The position numbers and the translations under genes are program-made. A stretch of DNA of 46,526 nucleotides from Tethybacter castelli. GTDB taxonomy: Bacteria > Pseudomonadota > Gammaproteobacteria > Tethybacterales > Tethybacteraceae. The DNA lies in the NCBI GenBank assembly GCA_036679665.1, contig JAZHEJ010000044.1:1-46526 (forward strand), written 5' to 3'. This document shows, one piece after another, positions 9,369-18,929 of this stretch; the first letter of the stretch is position 1; each line of letters begins with the position of its first letter. The notes beneath the pieces are model-generated. The model was not told where the DNA came from. It made no database searches and was given only the letters and a program-made list of their open reading frames with translations.

Positions 9369-9748
9369 ACCTTCCTCCTGAGCTTGAGCGCATCAGACTG
9401 TCCAAACAGGCGCGAAATCAGCTTATTTCGCTTAAGCGCAAAACCGGTATCGAGCACTGGAACGTGTTGTGCCGATGGGCTTTTTGCCTTTCGCTGGTAG
9501 AACCCAAAGTTGTTTCGGATACGCAAATCGTTGCTGACAGTGGCATTGAAATGGACTGGCGTACCTTTTCAGGCGAATGCAACGGACTTTTTCTGGCACT
9601 GCTAAAAGAAAGGTGCCTGCACGATGGGATCAAGACCGACAATAAATCTTTGTCAAATCAGTTCAAGCTTCATCTTCATCGTGGGATTTCTTACTTATCT
9701 ACCCGGGGCAAGATCAATAACATTACTGATCTTATGAAGCTTCTATAG
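9365..9748 (+). CDS. dndE: DNA sulfur modification protein DndE
   Basis: 127 residues, the normal DndE size, opening with LPPELERIRLSKQARNQL and containing GIEHWNVLCRWAFCLSL, recognisable for the DndE family. DndE binds nicked DNA and completes the DndCDE modification complex. It is translationally coupled to dndD through a 4-bp ATGA overlap. It is the last gene of the first island unit: about 95 bp after its stop comes the tRNA-Phe fragment at 9844. A damaged homologue of its first two thirds lies at 20.8 kb, in the same position relative to the third tRNA fragment. Confidence 0.9.
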   Translation: MNLPPELERIRLSKQARNQLISLKRKTGIEHWNVLCRWAFCLSLVEPKVVSDTQIVADSGIEMDWRTFSGECNGLFLALLKERCLHDGIKTDNKSLSNQFKLHLHRGISYLSTRGKINNITDLMKLL

Positions 9749-10430
9749 TATTTCCTTTTTTAGTCATATACTACATAGCAGTGCTAGTTAAGTTACGAGG
9801 CACTTTAATATATTTATTATCTGACCTAAGTTATGGAAAGAAGTTGAAAATCATTGTGTCGGCGGTTCGAATCCGCACTTGGCCACCAATTCTTTTTGAA
9901 CCTAATATTTGTCAAGCCTCTGGTTGCACAAGCGACAACGAGACATAAGCACGGTAATAAAAGATACGCCCTGTTAAGCAACTGGATTTTTTCAACTGTA
10001 ATATAGTCATTTATTGCTTGCAATATAGGGTACTTGTGTTGGAAGTCAAATTTATCTGCAAACTACTGAGTACTTAACCAAAGCTACCTAAATCAATTGG
10101 TGGTGCTAACCGGAATGTTTGCACAACACTTTGGCTAGGATAATTAATGCGCATCAGAAACTAAAGATTTTTTCGCTACCATGCTTCATACTATGAAGCT
10201 ACTAAAGCCTATCGGAGCATAGGATGATTTTTTGCGTCTATCTGCAATAACAGATCATCCATTTTTGCAAATGTAACACGTACTCACTTTAGATCTTCGA
10301 TATTTGTTGCTGAAATAGGCTAGCAATTCAATACTTTTTGTGCTATGAAAACAAATTAAAATCAGGTTAGTATAGAATTAATCATATTAAGCATGAATGC
10401 CTAACGACTCATAATCAAACATGTCTGATT
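9749..10430. other. Intergenic region between dndE and sspE
   Basis: About 680 AT-rich bases. It holds the tRNA-Phe 3' fragment (9844-9887) and, at its end, the hairpin that includes the sspE start codon. I see no convincing gene in the rest; the promoter of sspE must lie here, but no clear -35/-10 pair stands out. Confidence 0.6.
9844..9887 (+). repeat. Probable attachment site copy 2 (tRNA-Phe 3' fragment)
   Basis: Matches the tRNA-Phe 3' half at 40 of 44 positions; the differences include C-to-A in the anticodon stem (ATCATTG here, ATCCTTG in the tRNA). ACCA follows at 9885-9888. There is no 5' half, so this is not a tRNA gene. It marks the junction between the Dnd unit and the Ssp unit. 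Confidence 0.8.
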
Positions 10431-10436
10431 ATGAGT
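10407..10436 (+). promoter_or_regulatory. Perfect 11-bp hairpin enclosing the sspE start codon
   Basis: ACTCATAATCA (10407-10417) and TGATTATGAGT (10426-10436) are exact reverse complements around an 8-base loop. The sspE ATG (10431-10433) lies inside the second arm. An out-of-frame ATG at 10421 would encode only six residues. The structure could limit translation of the restriction gene or act as an operator. Confidence 0.6.
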
Positions 10437-12770
10437 TTTGATGTCTACAATATATCTGTCGGAGACCTATTCAGCGTTAATAACGAAGGATTTTATATAC
10501 CTTCGTTTCAGCGACCGTTTTCATGGGGCAAAAAGGATATCGATCGTTTATTTGACGATATAGAAGAGTTGCACCGTAATTTTACGGATGCAAAAAATCG
10601 CAGCCCAGACATATACATGTTTTTTGGATCTGTGCTAACTGTGATCGATAAGAACTATGATGAGATAATACCAGCGTTTCGTTCCCAATTGCCAGAGGTT
10701 GTCAAGACAATTATTGACGGCCAACAAAGAATAAGTGTGCTAACAATTGTGAACATAGCTTTGCATGACAAGATTAATGAAGTCTTAACACAGCTAACAG
10801 ACAAATCGACAAACAAAAAGTTGCTAGCAAAGGAAAGAGAAGGACTAAAGAAATGTTGTTTTTTGTTAGAAAGAATACGTGGCGAATTACGAACTTTGTT
10901 CGTTATAGACAGACATTCTGGTGAGGGTAAATGCCGTCATTATCCAAAAGTAATCAGATCAATTCATGACGTATGGTCCACAGAAGAACGTGAGAAAAAA
11001 TATAATAGCGCCATAGGTAATTTTCAATGGGAATACATAATTAATGAAAACATTAACACCAAAATACAAAATGATGATCCAACCAGAGATGTTATAAGAG
11101 TTTACAAACTTGTAAACACAAAGATAAATGAACTTTGCAAGTTAAACAAACGCTCGGTTAAAGGAAAACGACTAATTAAGTGCGTTGAAAGAATTGATGT
11201 AAATTTAGAAGATAAAATTAAAAAAACAATTGAGAGTGATCAAGATATCAATGATTGCAAAGAAAAGCTAGAGGACAGTCTTCGCCTGATTTTAATTACA
11301 AAACTAATTCATAACCGAGTTCGCGTAGTCGCAGCCAACTTAAAAAATATCAATTTAGCTTTTTCAATTTTTGATTCATTGAATACAACTGGCGAACAAT
11401 TAACAGCAATTGAAACATTTAAACCAAGAATTATTAAAGCAATTACTTTGAAAAAATATGAAAATTCTGTATTTGCTAAACATTTTGAAATTTTAAATAA
11501 CTACTTTGGTGACTTCAAGCAAAAAAACAAACAATCCGTGGCTGCACAATTTGTTGCTAATTTTGCTCTTGGTGAATCAGGAGAAAAAATTGGAATGAAG
11601 TTGCCTGCCCAAAGCAATTATTTGAAGGAAACATTTAACAATATTCCTAATACGAACTTAGAGGATGATGAATCAATAGAAGCAAACACCAAGAAAGATT
11701 TCACCAGAAGACTAAGTTACTTAGCATCCTTTATGCAAGATGTATGGGACAGTCGTAATTCTGATTTTTTAAATCAATTAGATGAAGAGGCTGAAGTTCT
11801 TTTATATTTTTTGTATAACTTAAATCATACCATTACAATCCCTGTACTTTCATATTTTTATTCAAAATATCAAAGGATTTTTGATAAGGAAAGCGAAAAA
11901 GCCGGCCAAGCAATTAAAGTTTTTAAAGAAGCATTGTTCGCAACTGTTGCTTTTTCGATTTTGTGGCGCGGAGCGCGAGGTGGCACAGCTAACATTGATA
12001 TCAGATATCGAAAAGTTATTGCAAAAATGATCAGTTTTAAAGCGCGTGAAAATATTACATATACAGATACTGAACTTGTTATAAAGTACAAACAAGAGTT
12101 GGCAAATATGCTTATCGATGAAATAACACCTATAGATAAAAAGTTACTAAAGCAAAAATGGATTGAAGATGCTAGAAAAGTAGAAATGTACCAAGAAGCT
12201 TGGACGGTAGCAAAAATTATGTTATTCCTTGCAGAAGACCGCGCAGTAATTTCGGGCAAAAAGGAACTGGCATACTTAGAGCTTGGCAGAGACGAAATAG
12301 GCAAAAAACTATCACTTGACAAATGGGAAGCTCCCTATGATATTGAACACATTGCCCCAAAGCCTGGCAAGAGATACCAATATGCTTGGAAAGGAAGATC
12401 TTTTGATTCGATATATGAACAACGCGGTGAAGACACACTTGGTAATCTGCTTTATGTGCCTCGCGCCATTAATAGGGGAATGTTGCGAAACTGCAATTGG
12501 AAGCAGAAAAAAGCGATTTATGCTCTTTTAGGCTCCAAAACTGTTAGAGAATTTGAAGAAAAGCGAAAGCTTATTGTCGATGCGCAAAAGTTGGGATTAA
12601 ATAAAATTAATTTTGGCAAATTACAGTCCGCTGGTCATCACACACTATGTCAAGCGATGAGCAAGTATAAAGGCGATTGGAAATTAGATTTGATTCGGAA
12701 ACGTTCAGAAATTTTATTGGAATTTGTTTGGGATAGAGTTTCCCTTTGGTTGTTTAAAGGTGGCAAATAG
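10431..12770 (+). CDS. sspE: Phosphorothioate-sensing restriction protein SspE (DUF262-DUF1524)
   Basis: 779 residues. The N-terminal DUF262 domain shows FQRPFSW (26-32) and DGQQR at 96-100; the C-terminal DUF1524 HNH-type domain shows DIEHIAP at about 636-642 followed by TLGNLLYVP and a conserved Asn. SspE is the restriction partner of SspABCD: it hydrolyses nucleotide via DUF262, senses phosphorothioate on host DNA and nicks invading DNA. It runs towards sspD, and the two 3' ends overlap by 17 bp (12754-12770), an arrangement that allows antisense effects. The start codon lies in a hairpin. The middle is unusually lysine- and asparagine-rich and AT-rich, consistent with transfer. Confidence 0.88.
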   Translation: MSFDVYNISVGDLFSVNNEGFYIPSFQRPFSWGKKDIDRLFDDIEELHRNFTDAKNRSPDIYMFFGSVLTVIDKNYDEIIPAFRSQLPEVVKTIIDGQQRISVLTIVNIALHDKINEVLTQLTDKSTNKKLLAKEREGLKKCCFLLERIRGELRTLFVIDRHSGEGKCRHYPKVIRSIHDVWSTEEREKKYNSAIGNFQWEYIINENINTKIQNDDPTRDVIRVYKLVNTKINELCKLNKRSVKGKRLIKCVERIDVNLEDKIKKTIESDQDINDCKEKLEDSLRLILITKLIHNRVRVVAANLKNINLAFSIFDSLNTTGEQLTAIETFKPRIIKAITLKKYENSVFAKHFEILNNYFGDFKQKNKQSVAAQFVANFALGESGEKIGMKLPAQSNYLKETFNNIPNTNLEDDESIEANTKKDFTRRLSYLASFMQDVWDSRNSDFLNQLDEEAEVLLYFLYNLNHTITIPVLSYFYSKYQRIFDKESEKAGQAIKVFKEALFATVAFSILWRGARGGTANIDIRYRKVIAKMISFKARENITYTDTELVIKYKQELANMLIDEITPIDKKLLKQKWIEDARKVEMYQEAWTVAKIMLFLAEDRAVISGKKELAYLELGRDEIGKKLSLDKWEAPYDIEHIAPKPGKRYQYAWKGRSFDSIYEQRGEDTLGNLLYVPRAINRGMLRNCNWKQKKAIYALLGSKTVREFEEKRKLIVDAQKLGLNKINFGKLQSAGHHTLCQAMSKYKGDWKLDLIRKRSEILLEFVWDRVSLWLFKGGK

Positions 12771-13560
12771 CACACCCATCTAGACCTTCGCCATCTGGAA
12801 CATCGTAGCGTTTTACAAGTTTTTTTATATCTTTAAGAGGTCGATTCGCAACCCAAGTGTATTTACGTCCGCTCTCTTCTTTTTCATAACCTTGCGCTTT
12901 CTCAAAAAGAGTTGGATGGTGTTCTAGCAACCCCTGCCACTCCCCGATCTGTTGATAAAAGCAAAAATAGCAACCAGACCTTGAGCGCCAACTGTAATAA
13001 CTAGGAAATCCCAATCCAGATTCTTTCAGAATTCTTTTTACATCCTCAAGCACAATACCGTCTTCCTTGAAAGGATAGACTGGTAGAATATTTGGCGCAT
13101 CTGAAATAACCACAGGCTTTTTTTGCTGCTGGTATCCCAAGCGATTTTCATCGCTCCTTATACCGATATAACTGTAAGCTCTACCAGTCCCGATTTCTCT
13201 TTCAAAGGGCTTGATTTTTAACATCCGTGTGCACCACCTAGCCTGTGGACTCGGCAAGAAGCCACCATAATGTTCTTTGAGATACATGTCGAAAGGCGTG
13301 CGATCTCCTTTCTTTTTGATACCCAAGCTTTCAAGAGCATCTATGCGCTTAATGCGTACTCCGAAAATCGCCTCAAAGCGTTTTATATACTCGTATGTCT
13401 CCTCTAATTCTGCGCCAGTATCGCAGAACAAGAATTCGAGCTTCAGATCAGGATAATTTTCTAGCAAGTGAATTGCCATGGCGGTAGAATCTTTGCCACC
13501 AGAAAACGATACTATATGCCTAGCATCTTTGTCAGCAAGAGCTTCTTGCATCGTCGCCAT
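12754..13560 (-). CDS. sspD: Single-strand phosphorothioation protein SspD (PAPS-reductase family)
   Basis: 268 residues. P-loop SGGKDST at about 20-26, WCTRMLKIKP at about 108-117, and Cys pairs GCYFC (197-200) and GCAIC (262-265) at the C-terminus. This is an ATP-pyrophosphatase of the PAPS-reductase superfamily. The order cysteine desulfurase, DUF4007 protein, large P-loop ATPase, PAPS reductase identifies it as SspD, which activates DNA for single-strand phosphorothioation. It is last in the sspABCD operon, 35 bp after sspC, and overlaps sspE tail to tail. Confidence 0.88.
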   Translation of the reverse strand: MATMQEALADKDARHIVSFSGGKDSTAMAIHLLENYPDLKLEFLFCDTGAELEETYEYIKRFEAIFGVRIKRIDALESLGIKKKGDRTPFDMYLKEHYGGFLPSPQARWCTRMLKIKPFEREIGTGRAYSYIGIRSDENRLGYQQQKKPVVISDAPNILPVYPFKEDGIVLEDVKRILKESGLGFPSYYSWRSRSGCYFCFYQQIGEWQGLLEHHPTLFEKAQGYEKEESGRKYTWVANRPLKDIKKLVKRYDVPDGEGLDGCAICHL

Positions 13561-13595
13561 GCAAGCAATTATATAGCAGAATAAATATTTGTAAT

Positions 13596-16500
13596 TTAGC
13601 TCCTTGACGCTTTTTTGCGTGTTTTTTTGGATATTTTTACTTCCTTTAATCGTTTCAAAGCCAGTTCGTAGTAGCGAATACGACCTTTAAGCAAAGGAGC
13701 CATGTATATTGACGGCTTTATGGTAGACAAAGCAGTATGTTCAAGGGTACTGATGGTATTGCGAAGTATGTCTTCGAACGACTGAGCGCTTGCGTCATCC
13801 CATTGTTCAAAACTCTTTTGTAAAAGAATAGCACCTATAGAGTTCGCAAATGAAGCTTCGGTGAATCTACCACCTGTCGCTTCGAGAGAACGGGTCAACA
13901 CTGCCTTGGTAACATAATCTAGTTTACCCATTAATACTTTATCCCTAGTGAAGCAAGAAGCCCATTCATGCGCTCGTTGCAGTGTGGTGCCGGATGCGTC
14001 GGGCGATAATGCTAGCTGATCGTGTATTGTCAGAATTGCGTTTGATACGTATCCGTCAATAATACCTTCTATTTCATCAATGAGAATCTTGAGATTAAGT
14101 AAAAATCCTGGATTCTTCCAATCTTGCTTGACTATAGCGGGCAGTGAATCGAATGAAAGTTCCAATGGATCAAATTCTCCTCTTAACACCTTTTGAAGAG
14201 ACTGCGCACCCTTGCTTACCTTTCGTGTTGTCAAGGCAGATCTTGGCAACCGCGACTTCCAGGTCACAATCGTGTCATAGAGACTTCTTATCAAATCATT
14301 TCCATATTCCTTTTCCTTACTAAATAATTCGTTCAAACCTACTAGGTGCCTCTCCACCTGCTTGGTTGACTCCAGCACATCAAGCGAATATTCGGCAGAG
14401 TTTATGCAAATATCCTCAATCTGACTTGCGAGTATGTCTGGCAAGTATGTTCCTTTGTGTTTAATTGCGAAAGCTTTTCCGAAAGCTTTCATGCCGGCGG
14501 CAATCAAAATCGGTACAATACCCTGGCGTGTTCCGTAAGGTGGAGAAACCAAGGTTTTAATGACTTCGGTAAAACTTTTTTCTCTGTCTGGTATGGTGTA
14601 AAAGTCCTGTAACTTTTCCCAAATGCTTGCCAATCCTTGATTGCTTTTACGTATCTGTTGCGGAGTCGCCCAGCACCATCCATCTTTCGTTTCTCTGAAT
14701 AAACCAGAATTTTTCAACGCTGTTCGGTAAAAAGTTACTTCTGGTGTTGTATTTCCCACAACAAAGCCTAAATCAGGAGAATTGTCTCTTTCCAAGATAC
14801 CGATCAAAAGTTTTTTTCTTGCGTTTACCAATGGCCTGCTAATCTTGCGCCTAACAATCAGCTCATTATTAATAACCGGAGTAAGGTTATAAGTCTTATC
14901 CATTTGGCTACTCAATACCCGCTGCAGGTCATAATCACTGGCGACCTTGAGCTTTGAACCATTTGATACCCAAATATTTGATTTGTCATCTGGTATCACA
15001 AGCTGTTGCAACACCGCGGACAAATTTTCTTGAGCTGCATCAATCATGTGCTGAATCTCTGGTAGCAAGAAAGGATCTTCAGAAAGCAACTCAGTATCGG
15101 TTTGCAACTTGCGCAATGCTACTATCTCGGAAACCAAAATTGACACGGTCAATGGTGAAACTGGTATGATAATTATGAGCCTAGTTCCATATTCACTTTT
15201 GAACTTACTTGCAAAGGTCTTGATTAGCTCTACTTCTTTATTGGTTTCGGCAATGCAATAGATGGCCGCACCATCTTCATCTGGTTCAAGCGACAAAGAT
15301 TGATGCTTTTCGCCAAGCTTGCTCAGCTCGCTTGCAAGCACAAACCTTCCTTGGTAGTAGCGCCTTATGGAGTTGTCTATATTGTGTTTGGTGGATCTTA
15401 AATTGGGGGCGGCATATTCTTTTTGCAAAAACTCGATAACATTAAGATCTTCGAGCAGGCTGTAACTAATTTCTTGCAAGCGCGAGCGAATATCTATATC
15501 GGTTCCGTGCCAAATGGATATGTCGTCGCTATTTTTGCGATATAAAAGCAATTTGCGTTCGATCAGCTCATCAATTGCTTTGCTTGGTCCCTTCCTACTT
15601 TCACCAGCTTCAATTGTAGCGAAAGCAAGCACTTCCTTGCTTACGCGTTTCCTTTCTCCCGAGGTGCCTAAACTTAAAATGGCTGTTGCTGTCAGGACTT
15701 CCTTTTCCTCGGTTTCAGACACCTTGGAAAGCGCACTTTCGGTCTCAAGCCATTTTCTGTAAGACCCCCCTACGCCGCCATCAATCTGCATGGAAGGCGA
15801 AAAATATTGATATAGATCCCGAAGCGTAACAGATTTGTTAAGGTCCGCCGCACGCAGAAAAGTAAAAACAGTCCTTTCGTTCTGCGCAAGCCTTGATGCC
15901 ATCTTTGGCAGCTCATGAAGCGTTGCAGGTAATAACGGATACGCATCTTTCAACACCTTATGCAATGTGCTGCGTTGTGAGTAGGATTTAAACAATCCAA
16001 ACTTTAGCGCATTAGTGGCAGCTTTTTTAAAGTGACTTACCGATGGCAACTTGATGGACGGTCTGCGTTCAGACACGACTGTGGATATCAACTTAAACAA
16101 TTCGTCACTGTCTTCAATATACTGGATAGACCCAAACCTTCCTTCAATTTTTCGCCAACTGGATTTTGCAATTTGACTTAGATTTCCGGAGTACTGCGAA
16201 AGGCTCTGATGTAATAGCAAAGTCAATGTTACACGCGGTTTTTTCTGCCTAACTGCCCACTCAGCGATTTGCTGTAATTTCATTAAGGATTCGAATTTTC
16301 CCGTTGATGCTAGTTTTTCAAGGTGTTGGCCAAATTCATCCCAAATTATGGCGATACAGTCAATTTTTTGCTTTCTAGCGCAATCAGCGATTGCATCAAG
16401 AGCCGCAAATTTGCTTTGCTTGTTGGTTAATTTCACCCTTGATCGCTTCAAGTTGTCTTTTGCACTATTTAGCAATGTTTCAGTCAATGAAGCCTCATAA

Positions 16501-16844
16501 CCCTCTAGCAGAATCGGCAACCCTTTTGCCCTGCTCTTGGCTCTTTTCATTGCGTTCATGCCAAGTGTTCTATCCACACTTTGGATGCGCTCCGCTATCT
16601 GCCTGAGAGTCTTGCGAGCTTTCGAATTGTTTTCAATGATTAAGGCCGCGGTACCAGCGGCAAGAGACTTACCTGAACCATATGAAGCTACGACAATCGA
16701 AGCTATATCAGGATTGCCTTCAACGATTGCACGAATTACATTTGCGCTTTTGCTAGTAGGGTAATAGTGGTTAAAGAGTTCAGGATTGCCAACGTCAAGC
16801 CTGAGGTTGACTGCCCTAATAAAACAATCTGAATCGCCGCTCAT
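13596..16844 (-). CDS. sspC: Large P-loop ATPase SspC
   Basis: About 1082 residues. Walker A ASYGSGKS lies near residues 53-60 and Walker B-like IIWDEFG near 165. The rest shows no domain I can name, which is usual for SspC. SspC is required for single-strand phosphorothioation with SspA, SspB and SspD. An upstream ATG (16877) would give 1093 residues, but I prefer 16844 because its ATGA overlaps the sspB stop by 4 bp, matching the sspA-sspB junction. No damage is visible. Confidence 0.83.
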   Translation of the reverse strand: MSGDSDCFIRAVNLRLDVGNPELFNHYYPTSKSANVIRAIVEGNPDIASIVVASYGSGKSLAAGTAALIIENNSKARKTLRQIAERIQSVDRTLGMNAMKRAKSRAKGLPILLEGYEASLTETLLNSAKDNLKRSRVKLTNKQSKFAALDAIADCARKQKIDCIAIIWDEFGQHLEKLASTGKFESLMKLQQIAEWAVRQKKPRVTLTLLLHQSLSQYSGNLSQIAKSSWRKIEGRFGSIQYIEDSDELFKLISTVVSERRPSIKLPSVSHFKKAATNALKFGLFKSYSQRSTLHKVLKDAYPLLPATLHELPKMASRLAQNERTVFTFLRAADLNKSVTLRDLYQYFSPSMQIDGGVGGSYRKWLETESALSKVSETEEKEVLTATAILSLGTSGERKRVSKEVLAFATIEAGESRKGPSKAIDELIERKLLLYRKNSDDISIWHGTDIDIRSRLQEISYSLLEDLNVIEFLQKEYAAPNLRSTKHNIDNSIRRYYQGRFVLASELSKLGEKHQSLSLEPDEDGAAIYCIAETNKEVELIKTFASKFKSEYGTRLIIIIPVSPLTVSILVSEIVALRKLQTDTELLSEDPFLLPEIQHMIDAAQENLSAVLQQLVIPDDKSNIWVSNGSKLKVASDYDLQRVLSSQMDKTYNLTPVINNELIVRRKISRPLVNARKKLLIGILERDNSPDLGFVVGNTTPEVTFYRTALKNSGLFRETKDGWCWATPQQIRKSNQGLASIWEKLQDFYTIPDREKSFTEVIKTLVSPPYGTRQGIVPILIAAGMKAFGKAFAIKHKGTYLPDILASQIEDICINSAEYSLDVLESTKQVERHLVGLNELFSKEKEYGNDLIRSLYDTIVTWKSRLPRSALTTRKVSKGAQSLQKVLRGEFDPLELSFDSLPAIVKQDWKNPGFLLNLKILIDEIEGIIDGYVSNAILTIHDQLALSPDASGTTLQRAHEWASCFTRDKVLMGKLDYVTKAVLTRSLEATGGRFTEASFANSIGAILLQKSFEQWDDASAQSFEDILRNTISTLEHTALSTIKPSIYMAPLLKGRIRYYELALKRLKEVKISKKTRKKASRS

Positions 16845-17725
16845 TTTGCTAATCCTTTGTAGTACTGTTCCATCCACTTGACAGGCTTTTGTTGGCGAAA
16901 TCTGACGGTTCGCTCGGCACCGGATAACTCAACATGGATAGCATTGCTACCAAGATCATCCTCGGCTTGTTGAAATGTTTCAATAAACGCTTCCATATCT
17001 AGCGACAACGCCTTCCCCGGCCCACCATCAGAAGCGTAGGCATGTGCAAGCGACATCGTTATTTGCTTTCCTTTTTCAGTACCATTGGCAAATTTAGCCA
17101 ACGAGTATCCCAATAGTTCACTCGGTATATTCTTATACTTTCTATTAATTTGGTAAGTATCAGTTTCGCGCAAATGAGTAATGAGAGCAAGAGACTGAAA
17201 TGGACAACTTTGAACTTCCTCTGGATCTAATTCTTTAGGAGGCACTGAAATAGAGTAGCTTGACAACACGCAACTGATGTCATTTTTCAGAGTAATCGGG
17301 CTCGGCAACCTCTCTCCTGATATAGTCAGATGCCTATTGAGGTCTGAGGCGAATCGATAGCGATCAAAACGATCAAAATATGCACGATTGAACAGCCAAC
17401 TCCACGCCACCGCGTGCTTATTGCTGCTAGCAATATTGACATGCAGTGCCCACCATGTTCCTGACCTGAGAAAATATGGGTCTTTTTTCAAGATCAACTT
17501 GCCAAGATCAGTAATAGTCGGATTGCTGTCGCGGCTTTCTTTTTTCACTAAACATGTTGCCCTAAGCCAATGATCAATTGATTTGGCCATGTTGCGCCCT
17601 ACACCTAGATGGTCGCATGCCAAAGGATTTTTAAAAAGATCAGTCTTACTCTTTAGCAAACCAAGCGCCTTCGGCAACCAGCCTTCCCTAACGCAAAAAG
17701 TTTCATGACCTCCAAATCTACTCAT
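16841..17725 (-). CDS. sspB: DUF4007 protein SspB (DNA nickase of single-strand phosphorothioation)
   Basis: 294 residues, beginning MSRFGGHETFCVREGWLPK, the characteristic DUF4007 opening. SspB from characterised systems nicks DNA in one strand as part of the SspABCD complex. The start ATG overlaps the sspA stop by 4 bp (17722-17725) and the stop overlaps the preferred sspC start in the same way. The gene context makes the SspB assignment strong; I cannot point to its catalytic residues. Confidence 0.86.
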   Translation of the reverse strand: MSRFGGHETFCVREGWLPKALGLLKSKTDLFKNPLACDHLGVGRNMAKSIDHWLRATCLVKKESRDSNPTITDLGKLILKKDPYFLRSGTWWALHVNIASSNKHAVAWSWLFNRAYFDRFDRYRFASDLNRHLTISGERLPSPITLKNDISCVLSSYSISVPPKELDPEEVQSCPFQSLALITHLRETDTYQINRKYKNIPSELLGYSLAKFANGTEKGKQITMSLAHAYASDGGPGKALSLDMEAFIETFQQAEDDLGSNAIHVELSGAERTVRFRQQKPVKWMEQYYKGLAK

Positions 17726-18894
17726 GCCATTCCGCTAGCTTGGTGCATGCCACCTGCAAGCTTAGCGTAAATGTTACCTATCCTATTCGCCGCAAGCACG
17801 GCTTCTTCCTCAGTATTTAAGATGGAAAATGAAAAACGAATACTACTGTATGCCTTTTCTTCTGACAGACCCATTGCCGTAAGTACATACGAAGGCTCAG
17901 GCCTGGCGCTGACACAGGCAGAGGTAAAAGAGCAGCAGATACCTTCAGCATCAAGCTGTGCCATCATCGCCATACCTTCGACATTTGGAAAATAGATGTT
18001 TGTAGAATTCGGAATTCGGTGCTCTATGTCACCGTTTACCATTGCTCCTGGTACAGAACTTAGAACGAGCCTTTCAAATATATCCCTAAGTTTGCGCATT
18101 GTATTAATGCAATTTGGCATTGTCTGCTCCCGGATCTGAGCTGCGACACCGAATCCAGCAATGCTAGGTATGTTTTCGGTCCCAGGCCTAATTCCCTGTT
18201 CTTGATCGCCACCATAAAAAACAGACCCTAAGCTATTATTGCTTTTGATAGCGACTGCACCTACGCCCTGAGGACCATGTATCTTATGTGCAGTGAAAGT
18301 AAGGTAATCAATTGGCAAAGTGCCCAAATCTATCGAAATGCGCCCAACTACTTGAGATGCGTCCACGTGAAAAAGAACATTATGTTCGCGGCAAATGTTA
18401 CCTATTTCTTCAACTGGCTGCACTGTACCGGTTTCGCTGTTTGCGTATTGTATCGATACAAGAGAAGCAGGTTTTTTTAGTGCATTGATTAGCTTATCAA
18501 CTTCCACTCTGCCATTAGAATCGACCGGCAAAATATCAACATCTTCGTCCTTCAACGCTTCAGCGACTTTTAGCACCGAAGAATGCTCAACGGCTGATGT
18601 AACCAATCTTGACGGCACGGTGTTGCCGCAAAAACTTTTTAAAACAAGATTATTTGCCTCAGTACCTCCTGAAGTAAAAATAATTTTTTCTTCCATGCAT
18701 CCTATGAGATTTGCCACCTGTCTGCGCGCCTCACTTAGCAGCTGACGTGAAATGTCACCTCGTCTGTGTGGACTTGATGGATTGCCGTAAGCTTTAGACA
18801 TTGCAATAGAAATTTTTTCAACCACTTCTGGCAAAGGTTTGGTGGTTGCGTTGTTGTCAAGATATATCTCTGTCATTACTTCATTTTGTATCAT
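17722..18894 (-). CDS. sspA: Cysteine desulfurase SspA (NifS/IscS-like)
   Basis: Up to 390 residues; start at 18894 or at the internal ATG 18876 (MTEIYLDNNATT). Features of class V PLP enzymes: DNNATTKP, SGGTEANN, the PLP lysine in TAHKIHGPQG (K204) and the catalytic cysteine in TSACVSARPEPSYVL (C327). It takes sulfur from cysteine as a persulfide and passes it to SspD. As the only cysteine desulfurase in the window it could also serve DndC, whose operon lacks dndA; that is inference. First gene of the sspABCD operon. Confidence 0.88.
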   Translation of the reverse strand: MIQNEVMTEIYLDNNATTKPLPEVVEKISIAMSKAYGNPSSPHRRGDISRQLLSEARRQVANLIGCMEEKIIFTSGGTEANNLVLKSFCGNTVPSRLVTSAVEHSSVLKVAEALKDEDVDILPVDSNGRVEVDKLINALKKPASLVSIQYANSETGTVQPVEEIGNICREHNVLFHVDASQVVGRISIDLGTLPIDYLTFTAHKIHGPQGVGAVAIKSNNSLGSVFYGGDQEQGIRPGTENIPSIAGFGVAAQIREQTMPNCINTMRKLRDIFERLVLSSVPGAMVNGDIEHRIPNSTNIYFPNVEGMAMMAQLDAEGICCSFTSACVSARPEPSYVLTAMGLSEEKAYSSIRFSFSILNTEEEAVLAANRIGNIYAKLAGGMHQASGMA

Positions 18895-18929
18895 TTCTCA
18901 TGTTCTAAAACAATGCCGCAAGGTGCAGG

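Noticed and set aside
9841..9888. A second tRNA gene
   Set aside because: Only the anticodon-loop-to-acceptor 3' part is present; there is no D-arm or 5' acceptor strand, so it is an attachment-site fragment.
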